The notes: generated by a model from the letters alone, not told the origin. Counted from the stretch's first letter, positions 25,870 to 34,375 are shown. The stretch: DNA of 64,000 nt from Paenibacillus sp. PL91 (GCF_012935325.2 NZ_JABBYG020000003.1:248001-312000), one strand, 5' to 3'. Made by a program: numbers and translations.

Positions 25870-25900
25870 CAAAAGAATGAGCGCATAGGCTCATTCTTTT
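25870..25900 (-). terminator. intercistronic hairpin between binding protein and permeases
   Basis: AAAAGAATGAGC and GCTCATTCTTTT are 12-base arms around a 6-base loop. The T-rich right arm on the minus strand makes it terminator-like. It lies 33 bases past the binding-protein stop and about 50 bases before the first permease, so it may be a leaky terminator that sets stoichiometry. Confidence 0.75.
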
Positions 25901-25932
25901 ATGCTTGCTGCTATAGTCTTCTTCCCATACGG

Positions 25933-27216
25933 CTAGTTAAGGTCAAAGTAGAAGTACAAATCGTCAAGCATCAGCTTCGCAGCCAAAGCTCCACCGGATA
26001 GATTCCATGTTACGGCATTTACTTTGTAATACTTTTTGTTCTTCACCGCATTCAAATTTTTCCAAAGCGGGCTGTCGATCCATTCCTTCTGAAACTTAAA
26101 GATCGCGCCGTCGCCATCCCAATCCGTTGTAAAGTCGAATATATAATCGCCATCAAGCAAGCTAACCTGTTCCTTAGAGGTCACGTTAATGATTTCTTTT
26201 TTTGTTGCCAGCTGCTCTTTCGGCGTCGCAAATCCGAGCTCCTGGAAAATTTTATAGGCAAAGCCTGAATTGTACGCCCGTGCGCTTCCGTTCGGGTTGA
26301 TGCGAATAATGGAAACTTCCGCCCCCTTATCCTTAGCGGCAAGCTTGCTCTTGAATTCTGCAACGCTGATTTTCCAATCTGCAATAAACGTTGTTGCGAC
26401 CTCTTCTTTATTCAATACAGCAGCAGATACTTGTAGATTATCCTGCCAATCAGCCAAATCAGCAGTCACGATAGTAGGCGCGATCGCTTTAAGCTGATCG
26501 TAAATTTTCTCATGGCGATCCTTTGTTGCAATGATCACATCCGGCTTCAAGCCGACAATCGCTTCAACGTTAGGCTGTGTTTCGTCGCCAAGCGTTTTGG
26601 TGCCGATCAGATTTGAGCGAATATATTCATAGAAGGGCTGCTGCACATAGGATTCAACCGCGCCAACCGGTTTAACGCCTAGCAGAACCGAGATGTCCAC
26701 GCCGCCGTTAAACAAGATAACAACACGTTTCGGAACACGGTTTAATGTCGTGCTGCCAAGCGCATGCTTGATCGTTTTTTTCGTTTCAAGCGCCGCAGTC
26801 GACGTCTTGCTATTCCAGTTCACCCATACGCCAAGCGATTCCCCGACGAAACGAAGCGGTACAAGCACGCTTCCTTTCACATTGGCAGGAGCAGCATCCA
26901 GTGCTACCGAAGTACCGTTGATTTTAGCCGTTTTGCTGCCAAGCGTAAGCTCGACCTTTTGAGAGCCTTTCGAAATGGTCGCTTTTTTTGCTTTTTCATC
27001 GTATTTCACCGTGCCGCCCAACGTTTCAGCGATCGTGCGGTAAGGAACGAGCGTGCGGCCGTTGATCGTTTGCGGAGCTACGTTGAATGAAACCTTCTTG
27101 CCGTCGACCGTTACGTTAATCGCGGCTGCCGCTGTCGCAGCAGTAACCGGAATAATGGTCATGATCAGTGCCATTGTTAAAAATAATCCAATAAACCGTT
27201 TTTTGACCGAAGACAT
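25933..27216 (-). CDS. siderophore-binding protein with an N-terminal copper-amine-oxidase-N stalk domain
   Basis: A 427-residue secreted protein. A Sec signal (about residues 1-31, ending TAATAAAA) has no lipobox cysteine. Residues about 33-145 form a copper amine oxidase N-terminal domain: two copies of the VLVPLRFVGESLG / TLVPYRTIAETLGG pattern with VTVDGKKV and AKINGTSVALD strands, a module seen in surface proteins of Paenibacillus and clostridia. Residues about 150-427 are a class III periplasmic-binding fold (PKRVVILFNGGVDISVLLGVKPVGA ... NVEAIVGLKPDVIIA ... LSGGALAAKLMLDDLYFYF). It is followed by the FecCD permease pair. A wall-associated capture role is inferred. Confidence 0.85.
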   Translation of the reverse strand: MSSVKKRFIGLFLTMALIMTIIPVTAATAAAAINVTVDGKKVSFNVAPQTINGRTLVPYRTIAETLGGTVKYDEKAKKATISKGSQKVELTLGSKTAKINGTSVALDAAPANVKGSVLVPLRFVGESLGVWVNWNSKTSTAALETKKTIKHALGSTTLNRVPKRVVILFNGGVDISVLLGVKPVGAVESYVQQPFYEYIRSNLIGTKTLGDETQPNVEAIVGLKPDVIIATKDRHEKIYDQLKAIAPTIVTADLADWQDNLQVSAAVLNKEEVATTFIADWKISVAEFKSKLAAKDKGAEVSIIRINPNGSARAYNSGFAYKIFQELGFATPKEQLATKKEIINVTSKEQVSLLDGDYIFDFTTDWDGDGAIFKFQKEWIDSPLWKNLNAVKNKKYYKVNAVTWNLSGGALAAKLMLDDLYFYFDLN

Positions 27217-27241
27217 GTAAAAATCACCTATCCCTTTCTTA

Positions 27242-27790
27242 TTAACCCAGCAGCTCCTGCTTCATATCCCGGAAGCTCTGGTATAGCTTATAATCGAGCT
27301 GAATGAGCAGCTCCTTGTTCCATTTGCTTGCCTTTGTTTCTTCTATGAGCTGTCCTAAATCTTCTTGCAGCAGCTGATGCTTTGATGCGTTGAATGCTTC
27401 AATCTCACCCTTTATAGCATTCCATATGCCAGCCATCTGCTCGGCAAGCTTCTTCGCTTCTTCCGTCTGATCGGCTTCCACCGCTTGCTTGAGCTCTTTA
27501 ATCAATCGTGACATCTCTGAGAAGCCGGTTTCCGTATCCGCGATTTCGGCAGATGCAATAGAAGCGAACGGGTCGCCTTTAACGTCAGCTTCTCCGCTTT
27601 GAGCCTTTTCTCCCGATTTGGTGCTTTGACCTCCGCCATCCGAGCCTCCACAACCGGTGACTATGAACATGACGCTTATTACGCAAGCCAATAGTAGGAC
27701 AAGCGGCTTCCCGATTCCTATCTTGGTCCATAACTTTATGCAGCTAATTGCTTTACGACCTCCGCCTCTGTGAATGATAATCATTTTCAT
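27242..27790 (-). CDS. putative lipoprotein at the head of the siderophore operon
   Basis: The open frame allows up to 182 residues. The hydrophobic stretch ending VTGCGGSDGG is a lipoprotein signal (Cys about residue 47 of the longest form). The mature part is helical and acidic (LIKELKQAVEADQTEEAKKLAEQMAGIWNAIKGEIE) and resembles no family I know for certain. It may be an iron-uptake accessory of the kind with repeated Lys/Glu helices. The ATG at 27790 lies inside the Fur box and close to the likely transcription start, so the true start should be after GGAGGT (27761-27766), where no in-frame ATG or GTG precedes the signal peptide. An ATT at about 27751 is one option. Confidence 0.6.
   Translation of the reverse strand: MKMIIIHRGGGRKAISCIKLWTKIGIGKPLVLLLACVISVMFIVTGCGGSDGGGQSTKSGEKAQSGEADVKGDPFASIASAEIADTETGFSEMSRLIKELKQAVEADQTEEAKKLAEQMAGIWNAIKGEIEAFNASKHQLLQEDLGQLIEETKASKWNKELLIQLDYKLYQSFRDMKQELLG
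27775..27789 (-). promoter_or_regulatory. Fur box of the siderophore-uptake operon
   Basis: TGATAAT-C-ATTTTCA fits the 7-1-7 Fur consensus TGATAAT-N-ATTATCA with one mismatch. Reading minus, a candidate promoter TTCAAA-17-TAGAAT ends just upstream, so Fur-Fe would sit on the transcription start and repress under iron sufficiency. Confidence 0.8.
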
Positions 27791-27923
27791 TTATATTCTA
27801 TCGGTCAGCTTTTACATTTTGAATACACAAAATTGTCTGATTCATATGGACAAAACAGTCAATATTGTAAATGTTGTTGAAATAACGATTGTGCAGCAAG
27901 AACATCCTTTGGTAGAATATAAT

Positions 27924-27938
27924 TGATAATCATTCTCA
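27924..27938 (+). promoter_or_regulatory. Fur box of the Btr-like regulator gene
   Basis: TGATAAT-C-ATTCTCA matches the Fur 7-1-7 pattern with one mismatch. It directly follows a TATAAT (27918-27923) whose -35 is poor. Together with the box at 27775 it makes a divergent, doubly Fur-controlled interval. Confidence 0.78.
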
Positions 27939-27986
27939 CATAATCATAAAGAGGACTACTCATTTCCTCTAAAAGGATGTTTGCTG

Positions 27987-29597
27987 TTGAATAAGGACAA
28001 TCAATTCCTATCCTATTTCCCGCTATCTATGAAAGCGCACGAATATCAATCTGGCTTTCGTTCGAAGCCGCTGCACGCGCGTCGCACCTCGATCGGCTTC
28101 ATCCAAAGCGGCAGCGGATGCTTATTTCTAAACGGAAAACGTTATCCGCTTCAAGCGGGCTCCTTCTTCTTCTTGCAGCCTTCTATGAAAATCCAGCTAA
28201 TGTGCGATTCCATAAACAGCATGCGGCTTCACCTTCTGCATTATCGCGATGTCCAGCTTGCATTTACGGAAGATGGCTGCGAGGCTGCACCGTCTCCAGC
28301 CAGCCTGTTCGATGAAGCTCAGCCTGTTCGACTTTCCTCTCCTGCAGTAATCGATTCGCTTCTGATGAAGCTGCAGCAGTCCTTCAAAGAGCAAGGGCTG
28401 GTTGGCGATATGAAAAAACAATCCATCTTCTACGAATTGCTGCTGCATCTGCATAGCCAGCAAAAGCTGCCGAATTTAACGGTAAACGAATCGGTTCAGC
28501 AAACGATTGCTTACATGGAAGAACAGTATGCAAAAACGATTCAAATGAGCGAGCTTCCGCAGCTTGCCGGAATGACGCCCAGCTCCTATTGCCGTGCCTT
28601 CAAAAAAATAACCGGCATGACGCCAGGCCATTATTTAACGCGGCTTCGCATGGTAAGGGCGAAGGAGCTCATGGGCGAGCAAGGCGCCGCTTTGCGCGAC
28701 ATCGCGATAAGCGTCGGCTTTCAAGACGAGCTCTATTTCAGCCGGGTATTCAAAAAGTCGGAAGGCGTTTCTCCGTCCGTCTACCTAAAACGAAGTGATA
28801 AGAAAATCGCAGTTGTCAGCAGCTATTTTTTGCAGGACCATTTGCTTGCGCTCGGCATACTGCCTATCGCCGCGCCGTGCTTCCCGAATTATTACAAAAC
28901 GCCCTCTGGCTTTCCCAGTTACTTGCATGACCGGTTAGTTGATACCGTTCCGCTTAATGCGGAGCGAACGATTATGACGAGCGATGTGATGCGCTTGTCT
29001 CCAGATATGATACTCAAAACCGAATTCCAGAAAAATCCGAACGACAGCAAATGGAACGAGAACGGCAATACGATTTTTATCGACCGCTCTACGAGCTGGG
29101 AGCAATATCTGCGAAGCATAGCTGCACGTGTTCACAAGGAGCGGGAGGCTGAGCGCATCATTCGGCGAATGACCTTGCTTGAGCAAGCTGCGAGGAGGAA
29201 GCTTGCTCCTGTAACGAAGCATGGCAAGTGGGTGATCATCCGCCTGCTGCCGAACAATTGCCGCCTGTACGGCTGCAAAGATCATACATTCACCGAATTG
29301 TTTTACCGCCGCTTGCAATTTCAGTCCGATGAGCGCGTGACGCATTCCATTTATAAGGACCATGCGCTGGATGATCTGATCGAGCTTGACCCTGAAAACA
29401 TATTTATCATTTGGAGTGAGGAAGCCGAAATGAATGCTCTCGCCGCCAATAAGCGCTGGCTAAGCCTGCGCGCCGTAAAGGATAACCGCGTTTATTATCC
29501 CGATACGAGGGAATGGGACCCTTGGGGGCCGATTGGCCGCGAGCACATGATTCGGGCGATGACGCGTTATTTTACGCAGAAGGTTAGGGAGGAATAA
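27987..29597 (+). CDS. AraC regulator with C-terminal siderophore-binding domain (Btr-like)
   Basis: A protein of about 536 residues. The N-terminal cupin-like ligand part (about 1-150) is followed by an AraC/XylS double helix-turn-helix: AKTIQMSELPQLAGMTPSSYCRAFKKITGM and IAISVGFQDELYFSRVFKKSEGVSPSVYLK (about 175-265). The last 260 residues (about 275-536) are a FeuA/FecB-like binding-protein fold (KIAVVSSYFLQDHLLALGILPIAA ... DLIELDPENIFIIWSEE). This is the design of Btr, which activates bacillibactin uptake when loaded with siderophore. The likely start is TTG 27987, 9 bases after AAGGA; TTG 27981 is possible. It is divergent from the uptake operon, which is the presumed target. Confidence 0.9.
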   Translation: MNKDNQFLSYFPLSMKAHEYQSGFRSKPLHARRTSIGFIQSGSGCLFLNGKRYPLQAGSFFFLQPSMKIQLMCDSINSMRLHLLHYRDVQLAFTEDGCEAAPSPASLFDEAQPVRLSSPAVIDSLLMKLQQSFKEQGLVGDMKKQSIFYELLLHLHSQQKLPNLTVNESVQQTIAYMEEQYAKTIQMSELPQLAGMTPSSYCRAFKKITGMTPGHYLTRLRMVRAKELMGEQGAALRDIAISVGFQDELYFSRVFKKSEGVSPSVYLKRSDKKIAVVSSYFLQDHLLALGILPIAAPCFPNYYKTPSGFPSYLHDRLVDTVPLNAERTIMTSDVMRLSPDMILKTEFQKNPNDSKWNENGNTIFIDRSTSWEQYLRSIAARVHKEREAERIIRRMTLLEQAARRKLAPVTKHGKWVIIRLLPNNCRLYGCKDHTFTELFYRRLQFQSDERVTHSIYKDHALDDLIELDPENIFIIWSEEAEMNALAANKRWLSLRAVKDNRVYYPDTREWDPWGPIGREHMIRAMTRYFTQKVREE

Positions 29598-29600
29598 AAA

Positions 29601-29633
29601 AATAGCCGTCCGCGGGAGCGGATGGCTATTTTC
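29601..29633. terminator. bidirectional terminator between the Btr-like gene and the first Bce permease
   Basis: AATAGCCGTCCGC pairs with GCGGATGGCTATT (one G-T pair) around 4 bases. It is flanked by A-runs on the left and TTTTCT on the right, between two convergent stop codons. Confidence 0.88.
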
Positions 29634-29634
29634 T

Positions 29635-31572
29635 CTAGCTATTGACGATTTTGTTGAAGGAATTCACCGTCAATACGTAATAGATCAGATAAATCATGAC
29701 GTATAAACCCGTGGAAAATAGGACGGGCACCGTAAAATCGACGTTCACCAAATTCGAAAACAGCTTGGACATGGCGTTTACGACGATCACGCTGTGCGTT
29801 ACGCCGAGTATAAGCGGAAGTCCAAAAATAAAGAGCGACTGCTTCGAAATGGTGCTTCGGATTTCTTTCCTTGTTACGCCTATTTTGCGTAAAACCTCAT
29901 AGCGATCTTTATCCGAATGGGCTTCCGTCAGCTGCTTGAAATAGAGCACGCTGCCCGTAGCAGCTAGAAACACAAGCCCTAGGAAAACGGCCACAAACGT
30001 TCCGATTCCGGTATCTTCCAGCCCTTTTTTGTAAACGTTGTAGTAGGAGGACATTAGCGCTTGTTCCGCCCCCGTAAGCGCCATAAGCTGTTCAGAGGTT
30101 TCTACAGCCGTCATCTCGTCTGCCGCCTTATACGCTTTATAGACGATAGGAGCAGTCCGCTCAGCAAGCTCCGAATACAGCCCATCGCTGATTACGATTA
30201 CAAAGTCGGGAAACGTCCAGCTTAGCACTCGCTCTTCTATCAGCTGGCTGAACGATAGCTGCCAGCTTTGCTCAGCGAGTTCGATTGTAACCTGCTCCTT
30301 CTCATAGTCGGACCATTCGTTATCGTTATACATCGGAAGAATGGCAGCGGCCTGATCATCTGCCAGCTCCACGCTCGTATTTCTGTCCAGTGCTTGCGCA
30401 ATAGCCTGATAAGTGCTGGCCGAAATCATTTTAATCGGCTTGTCGTCCTCCTCGGCATACCGCTCTGGCAGCAGCTCGGAGCTTGAAGTATGGCCGCCCG
30501 ATTTGATAACCGGAATGTCGAGCTCTGCACGTATCGGATGCGCCTCGTCCGCCAGCACGATTTCCTTCACTTGCTGATCGAACGCTTTCCCCTGCGAAAT
30601 GTGCATATAGCTGAATGGCGAGTGCTGATCGGCATGCTCGGTGTTCGTGTAATACTGGCTAAAAGCGATATTTGTCGCGAGCAGCGTAAACGCGCTTAGC
30701 AAGGCAATGAGCGTCAGCGTGCTCACATTTCCTCTCATGCGGAACAGCAGCTGCGACGTTCCAACGACATTTAAACCGCGATAATAACGGGCTTTATTTT
30801 TCTGAGAGAGGCGCAGAAGGTACACAGTCAAGGAACGGAATAGCAAATAGGTGCCGAATGTGATGCCGACAAAAGCAACCCCATAATTACGCATTAAGTC
30901 ATCCTCGGTTTTGAAGGGCAAAGATATAAACCAATATCCCGTTGCAAGCAGCACGGCAGCTAGAATGGCAAATGGCAGCGATGGCTTAGGGATAACCTCC
31001 GCTTGCTTATCCGCTTGAAACAGCTCGATGAGCTTAAAGCGATAAATCAGCCTATAGCTTTGAATCGACGTGATCAAAATAATGATGACAAACACAACCA
31101 TCGTATTCAAAAACGCGTTCGTCGATATGGAGAAGCCGATTTCTACCGTGGAGCCCAGCAGCTTCAAGAGCAGCATCGCGAACATTTTGGAGAGCAGCGT
31201 ACCTACTAAAATGCCGACAGCGAGCACGATGGCGCTAATGATAAGATTTTCATAGAAGAGCATTTGGCCTATCGTCCGCTTTCGCACGCCGAGCAAGGAA
31301 TAGAGGGCAACCTCCTTCTTCCTTTTGCGCGTGAAAAATGAGTTGGAATACCAGATGAATATGGCTACGAACAAGATCAATATGCCGGATGCCATCCTAA
31401 ACGTCATCTCTAAATTTTTGGATAAGGCGATGCTGGCTTGAACGTCTGGACTGTATTGCAGCGATACGAACGTATGATAAATGACTACGCTGAACATCAT
31501 TGAGATAAAATAAATGAAGTAATTGCGGAAGTTGCCCTTCATGTTTTTGAGTGCGGTACTAAATAAGGTCAC
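29635..31572 (-). CDS. BceB-type ABC permease of an antimicrobial-peptide module (first)
   Basis: A permease of about 645 residues of the FtsX/BceB type with ten predicted helices. Helix 1 follows FSTALKNMKGNFRNYFIYF, helices 2-4 lie around residues 55-165, and a large extracellular domain spans about residues 310-510 between helices 7 and 8; the last three helices come after GIGTFVAVFLGLVFLAATGSVLYFKQ. Such permeases recognise cell-wall-active peptides or their lipid II targets and signal to the partner kinase. The start is the GTG at 31572, with GGAGG 8 bases upstream; it overlaps the ATPase gene by 14 bases. Its cognate regulator and kinase are divergent at 32523-34225. Confidence 0.88.
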   Translation of the reverse strand: MTLFSTALKNMKGNFRNYFIYFISMMFSVVIYHTFVSLQYSPDVQASIALSKNLEMTFRMASGILILFVAIFIWYSNSFFTRKRKKEVALYSLLGVRKRTIGQMLFYENLIISAIVLAVGILVGTLLSKMFAMLLLKLLGSTVEIGFSISTNAFLNTMVVFVIIILITSIQSYRLIYRFKLIELFQADKQAEVIPKPSLPFAILAAVLLATGYWFISLPFKTEDDLMRNYGVAFVGITFGTYLLFRSLTVYLLRLSQKNKARYYRGLNVVGTSQLLFRMRGNVSTLTLIALLSAFTLLATNIAFSQYYTNTEHADQHSPFSYMHISQGKAFDQQVKEIVLADEAHPIRAELDIPVIKSGGHTSSSELLPERYAEEDDKPIKMISASTYQAIAQALDRNTSVELADDQAAAILPMYNDNEWSDYEKEQVTIELAEQSWQLSFSQLIEERVLSWTFPDFVIVISDGLYSELAERTAPIVYKAYKAADEMTAVETSEQLMALTGAEQALMSSYYNVYKKGLEDTGIGTFVAVFLGLVFLAATGSVLYFKQLTEAHSDKDRYEVLRKIGVTRKEIRSTISKQSLFIFGLPLILGVTHSVIVVNAMSKLFSNLVNVDFTVPVLFSTGLYVMIYLIYYVLTVNSFNKIVNS

Positions 31573-32326
31573 CCGCTCCACCTCCAAGCACCGATAGCAC
31601 ATCCAATATTTTTCGGAAAAAGGCGCTGCGCGGCGTTTGGCCCTTCACTAATTCGGTAAAAATAACGCCATCCTTAATAAAGAGCACTCGGCTGCAATAG
31701 CTTGCCGCAAAGGCATCATGCGTCACCATTAAGAGCGTCGCTTGATCCTGTTCATTCAGAGCCTTCAGGCTCTCCAGCAAATCGGTTGCCGACTTCGAAT
31801 CGAGCGCACCTGTCGGTTCATCAGCCAGCAGCAGACTCGGCCTTGCAATGATAGCCCGCGATGCCGCCGTACGCTGCTTCTGTCCGCCTGACAGCTGATA
31901 GGGATAACGATCAAGAAGCTGCCTGATTCCAAATTTCTCGGAAATGTCATCTACTCGGTTTTCCAGCTCTGCAACCTTCACTTTAGCGAGCGCGAGCGGC
32001 AGCAGGATGTTCTCCTTCACCGTCAGCGTGTCCAGCAAGTTATAATCTTGAAATAAGAAGCCAAGCTTGTCGCGGCGAAATTTTGACACCTGCTCCTCGT
32101 TCATTGCATGCAGATTGACTCCGTCAATGGAGATGCTCCCAGACGTTGGCTCGTCGATTGCCGCGATCAGATGCAGCAGCGTCGACTTGCCTGAGCCGGA
32201 TGGGCCCATAATGCCGACAAACTCGCCCTCTAGCACCGTCAGATCAATTTCTTGCAGAGCTGTCGACACATTGCCCTTGGAGCCGTATATTTTTTTGACC
32301 TGCTTTGCTTCTACTACCGTTCTCAT
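31559..32326 (-). CDS. BceA-type ABC transporter ATPase (first)
   Basis: A 255-residue ATPase of the MacB/BceA class. Walker A GIMGPSGSGKST (about residues 37-48), Q-loop LFQDYNLLDTLTVKENI (about 91), signature LSGGQKQR (about 144), Walker B LLLADEPTGALDSKS (about 164) and switch His in LMVTHD (about 199) are all present. The tail FFRKILDVLSVLGG is typical of Bce ATPases. It is translationally coupled to the permease gene downstream (14-base overlap). A weak -10 TAGAAT lies at 32374-32379 and a Bce-type operator about 44 bases further upstream, in keeping with activation by the divergent response regulator. Confidence 0.9.
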   Translation of the reverse strand: MRTVVEAKQVKKIYGSKGNVSTALQEIDLTVLEGEFVGIMGPSGSGKSTLLHLIAAIDEPTSGSISIDGVNLHAMNEEQVSKFRRDKLGFLFQDYNLLDTLTVKENILLPLALAKVKVAELENRVDDISEKFGIRQLLDRYPYQLSGGQKQRTAASRAIIARPSLLLADEPTGALDSKSATDLLESLKALNEQDQATLLMVTHDAFAASYCSRVLFIKDGVIFTELVKGQTPRSAFFRKILDVLSVLGGGAGDLI

Positions 32327-32422
32327 CTATTGTACCTCCGCTTTTGTAACGATTTGTCTTCTGCGCATACCTTATTCTACCGCAGCCAATCTTCATTTGG
32401 TCTTACAACTCGGCCTCCAACC

Positions 32423-32436
32423 TTACAATTTTGTTA
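32423..32436. promoter_or_regulatory. Bce-type response-regulator box
   Basis: TTACA-ATTT-TGTTA fits the TNACA-N4-TGTAA inverted repeat used by BceR-like regulators with one mismatch. A second CTTACAA half-site (32402-32408) lies exactly 20 bases from the first (32422-32428), two helical turns. The box lies between the divergent bceAB-like and bceRS-like genes. Confidence 0.6.
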
Positions 32437-32522
32437 GGATCGATGAAATAGGTTTACGGCGGCAAGCAACGTTTCGTAGTATAGAGACGAAGCCGTTAAC
32501 GGCTTAATTGGAGGAGTCCGCT

Positions 32523-33194
32523 ATGAAAATAATGATTGTGGAGGATGATCGCACGATTGCCCAGATGCTCGGTGAAACGCTTGGCAAATGGGGCTTCGAA
32601 GCGGTAATCGCTGATGATTTCGAACATATTTTGCAGCTTTTTTTGAATGAAAACCCGCATCTCGTACTAATGGACATCAATTTGCCATCCTTTGACGGCT
32701 TTCATTGGTGCCATCAAATAAGGGAGGTTTCCAACGTCCCGATTCTATTTCTATCCTCCCGCGATACGCCGCTCGATATGATTATGGCGATGAATATGGG
32801 CGGGGATGACTTTGTTCAGAAGCCGTTTTTCACGGACGTATTGCTTGCAAAAATTAATGCGCTGCTCCGCAGAACCTATTCCTACATTGAAGTGAGCGCT
32901 AGTGTCGTCGAGCATGACGGCATCGTCCTAAGCCTGAAGGATGGCGATGTACGCTGCGGCGAGCTTAAAGCGGAGCTGACGAAAACCGAGTTTATTATTT
33001 TGCATATGCTCATGAAGCATAAAGGCTCGATCGTAACGCGCACAAAAATGATGCGCAGCCTGTGGGAGGATGAAAGCTTCGTAGACGACAATACGCTGAC
33101 CGTCAACATCACACGCCTGCGCAAGAAGCTCGCGGAGCTTGGCAAGGCAAGCTTCATTACGACCAAGAAAGGACAAGGGTATATCATTCTATGA
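32523..33194 (+). CDS. OmpR-type response regulator, BceR-like (first)
   Basis: A regulator of about 223 residues. The receiver domain has the acidic pair IVEDD (about residue 5), the phosphorylation site LVLMDINLPSFDG (Asp about 51), and the Lys in FVQKPF (about 100). A winged-helix DNA-binding domain follows (LTKTEFIILHMLMKHKGSIVTRTKMM ... VDDNTLTVNITRLRKKL). The last pattern is characteristic of BceR/GraR-type regulators. The start is ATG 32523 with GGAGG 8 bases upstream, not the earlier in-frame TTG. The stop overlaps the kinase start as ATGA. The presumed targets are the divergent permease and ATPase genes. Confidence 0.9.
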   Translation: MKIMIVEDDRTIAQMLGETLGKWGFEAVIADDFEHILQLFLNENPHLVLMDINLPSFDGFHWCHQIREVSNVPILFLSSRDTPLDMIMAMNMGGDDFVQKPFFTDVLLAKINALLRRTYSYIEVSASVVEHDGIVLSLKDGDVRCGELKAELTKTEFIILHMLMKHKGSIVTRTKMMRSLWEDESFVDDNTLTVNITRLRKKLAELGKASFITTKKGQGYIIL

Positions 33195-34225
33195 GCTTCG
33201 CACACTATATGAAGGACAAACGTTTTTTCTGTCTGCTTTATGCTGCGATCATGCTGTTCGTTTCGGTCATCTTATATGTGGGCGACTCGGCAAGCGCCTC
33301 TGTCAGCAATGTCGTTTATGTTAACGCCGTATGCCTCATAGTTGCTGCACTGTATATCGGAATCGGCTACTTTTATCGGCGAAAGTTTTACCGTGAGCTG
33401 ACCGCAGTCATCGAGCAAGGAGGCGATGCTATGATTGCTGCCCTTCCAGCGCCCCAGACCGCAGAGCAATCGCTGTACTTGCAGCATATCAGGAAGCTGC
33501 AGCGCGAGCATGCCGAGCAGCTTCAGCAGCTTGTGAACGAGAAGCGGGATCACCAGGACTTCATTATGTCATGGATTCATGAGGTGAAGCTTCCTATTGC
33601 TGCGAGCCGCATGCTCATTAACAATTGCGAGGACAAGAGCGTCGATTATCTCATCGACAAGTTTGAGGATGAACTGGGCAAAATCGATAGCTATGTCGAG
33701 CAGGCGCTCTATTATTCGCGTATCGACTCGTTCTCGCGCGACTATTTTATAACCGAGATCCGCCTTGCACAAATGATGAAGAGCAGCGTCAAAAAATACG
33801 CGAAGCTGTTTATTAACAAACGAATCCGCTTCGTGATGGAAGACACCGATTACTTCGTCCAAAGCGACAGCAAATGGCTGGCGTTCATAATCGATCAGAT
33901 TACGGCCAACAGCTTAAAATATACGAACGAAGGCGGGCAGCTGACGGTCAGCTTTGAAGCGGACAGCAAGGAACAGCGCATGCTTATTTCAGACACAGGC
34001 ATCGGCATCGCTCCTGAGGATTTGACGCGCGTATTCGAGAAAGGTTTTACGGGCACCAACGGCAGAAGCCAATCAAAGTCCACGGGAATGGGACTATATT
34101 TGGCAAAGCAGCTGGCGCTTAAGCTAGGCCATGATTTATCTATTCAGTCCGAGGAAGGAAGTATGACGAAGGTGACTATTCATTTTCCGAAAATAAGAAA
34201 TTACGGGGAGTGGTACAGCCGCTAA
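33191..34225 (+). CDS. intramembrane-sensing histidine kinase, BceS-like (first)
   Basis: A 344-residue kinase with two N-terminal helices (about residues 11-29 and 39-58) joined by a loop of only about ten residues, so there is no extracellular sensor domain. This is the design of kinases that take their signal from a BceAB transporter. The phosphoacceptor box is FIMSWIHEVKLPIAASR (His about residue 124). The ATPase domain has IDQITANSLKYT (N box, about 232), ISDTGIGIAPEDL (G1) and TGMGLYLAKQLA (G2). It is coupled to the response regulator by a 4-base overlap. Confidence 0.9.
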   Translation: MSFAHYMKDKRFFCLLYAAIMLFVSVILYVGDSASASVSNVVYVNAVCLIVAALYIGIGYFYRRKFYRELTAVIEQGGDAMIAALPAPQTAEQSLYLQHIRKLQREHAEQLQQLVNEKRDHQDFIMSWIHEVKLPIAASRMLINNCEDKSVDYLIDKFEDELGKIDSYVEQALYYSRIDSFSRDYFITEIRLAQMMKSSVKKYAKLFINKRIRFVMEDTDYFVQSDSKWLAFIIDQITANSLKYTNEGGQLTVSFEADSKEQRMLISDTGIGIAPEDLTRVFEKGFTGTNGRSQSKSTGMGLYLAKQLALKLGHDLSIQSEEGSMTKVTIHFPKIRNYGEWYSR

Positions 34226-34242
34226 TGACCCCTAATTAACTA

Positions 34243-34271
34243 TTGACAAAAAAATATTTTTGTGGTATAAT
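34243..34271 (+). promoter_or_regulatory. consensus sigma-A promoter of the MBL-fold gene
   Basis: TTGACA (34243-34248), 17 bases, TATAAT (34266-34271): both hexamers are perfect. The leader to the ATG at 34376 would be about 97 bases. I see no recognisable riboswitch in it. This is the strongest promoter by sequence in the window. Confidence 0.85.
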
Positions 34272-34375
34272 ATAATATTTTTCTATTTACATGGTTTCTT
34301 TCGCCTGATAGTATGTAATTTGAAATCGGTGTTATCCTTGTACCATAAACGTCAATATAGTAGCGGAGGGTTAAG

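Noticed and set aside
34272..34375. Riboswitch in the leader of the MBL-fold gene
   Set aside because: The 97-base leader shows no conserved riboswitch core and no alternative terminator.
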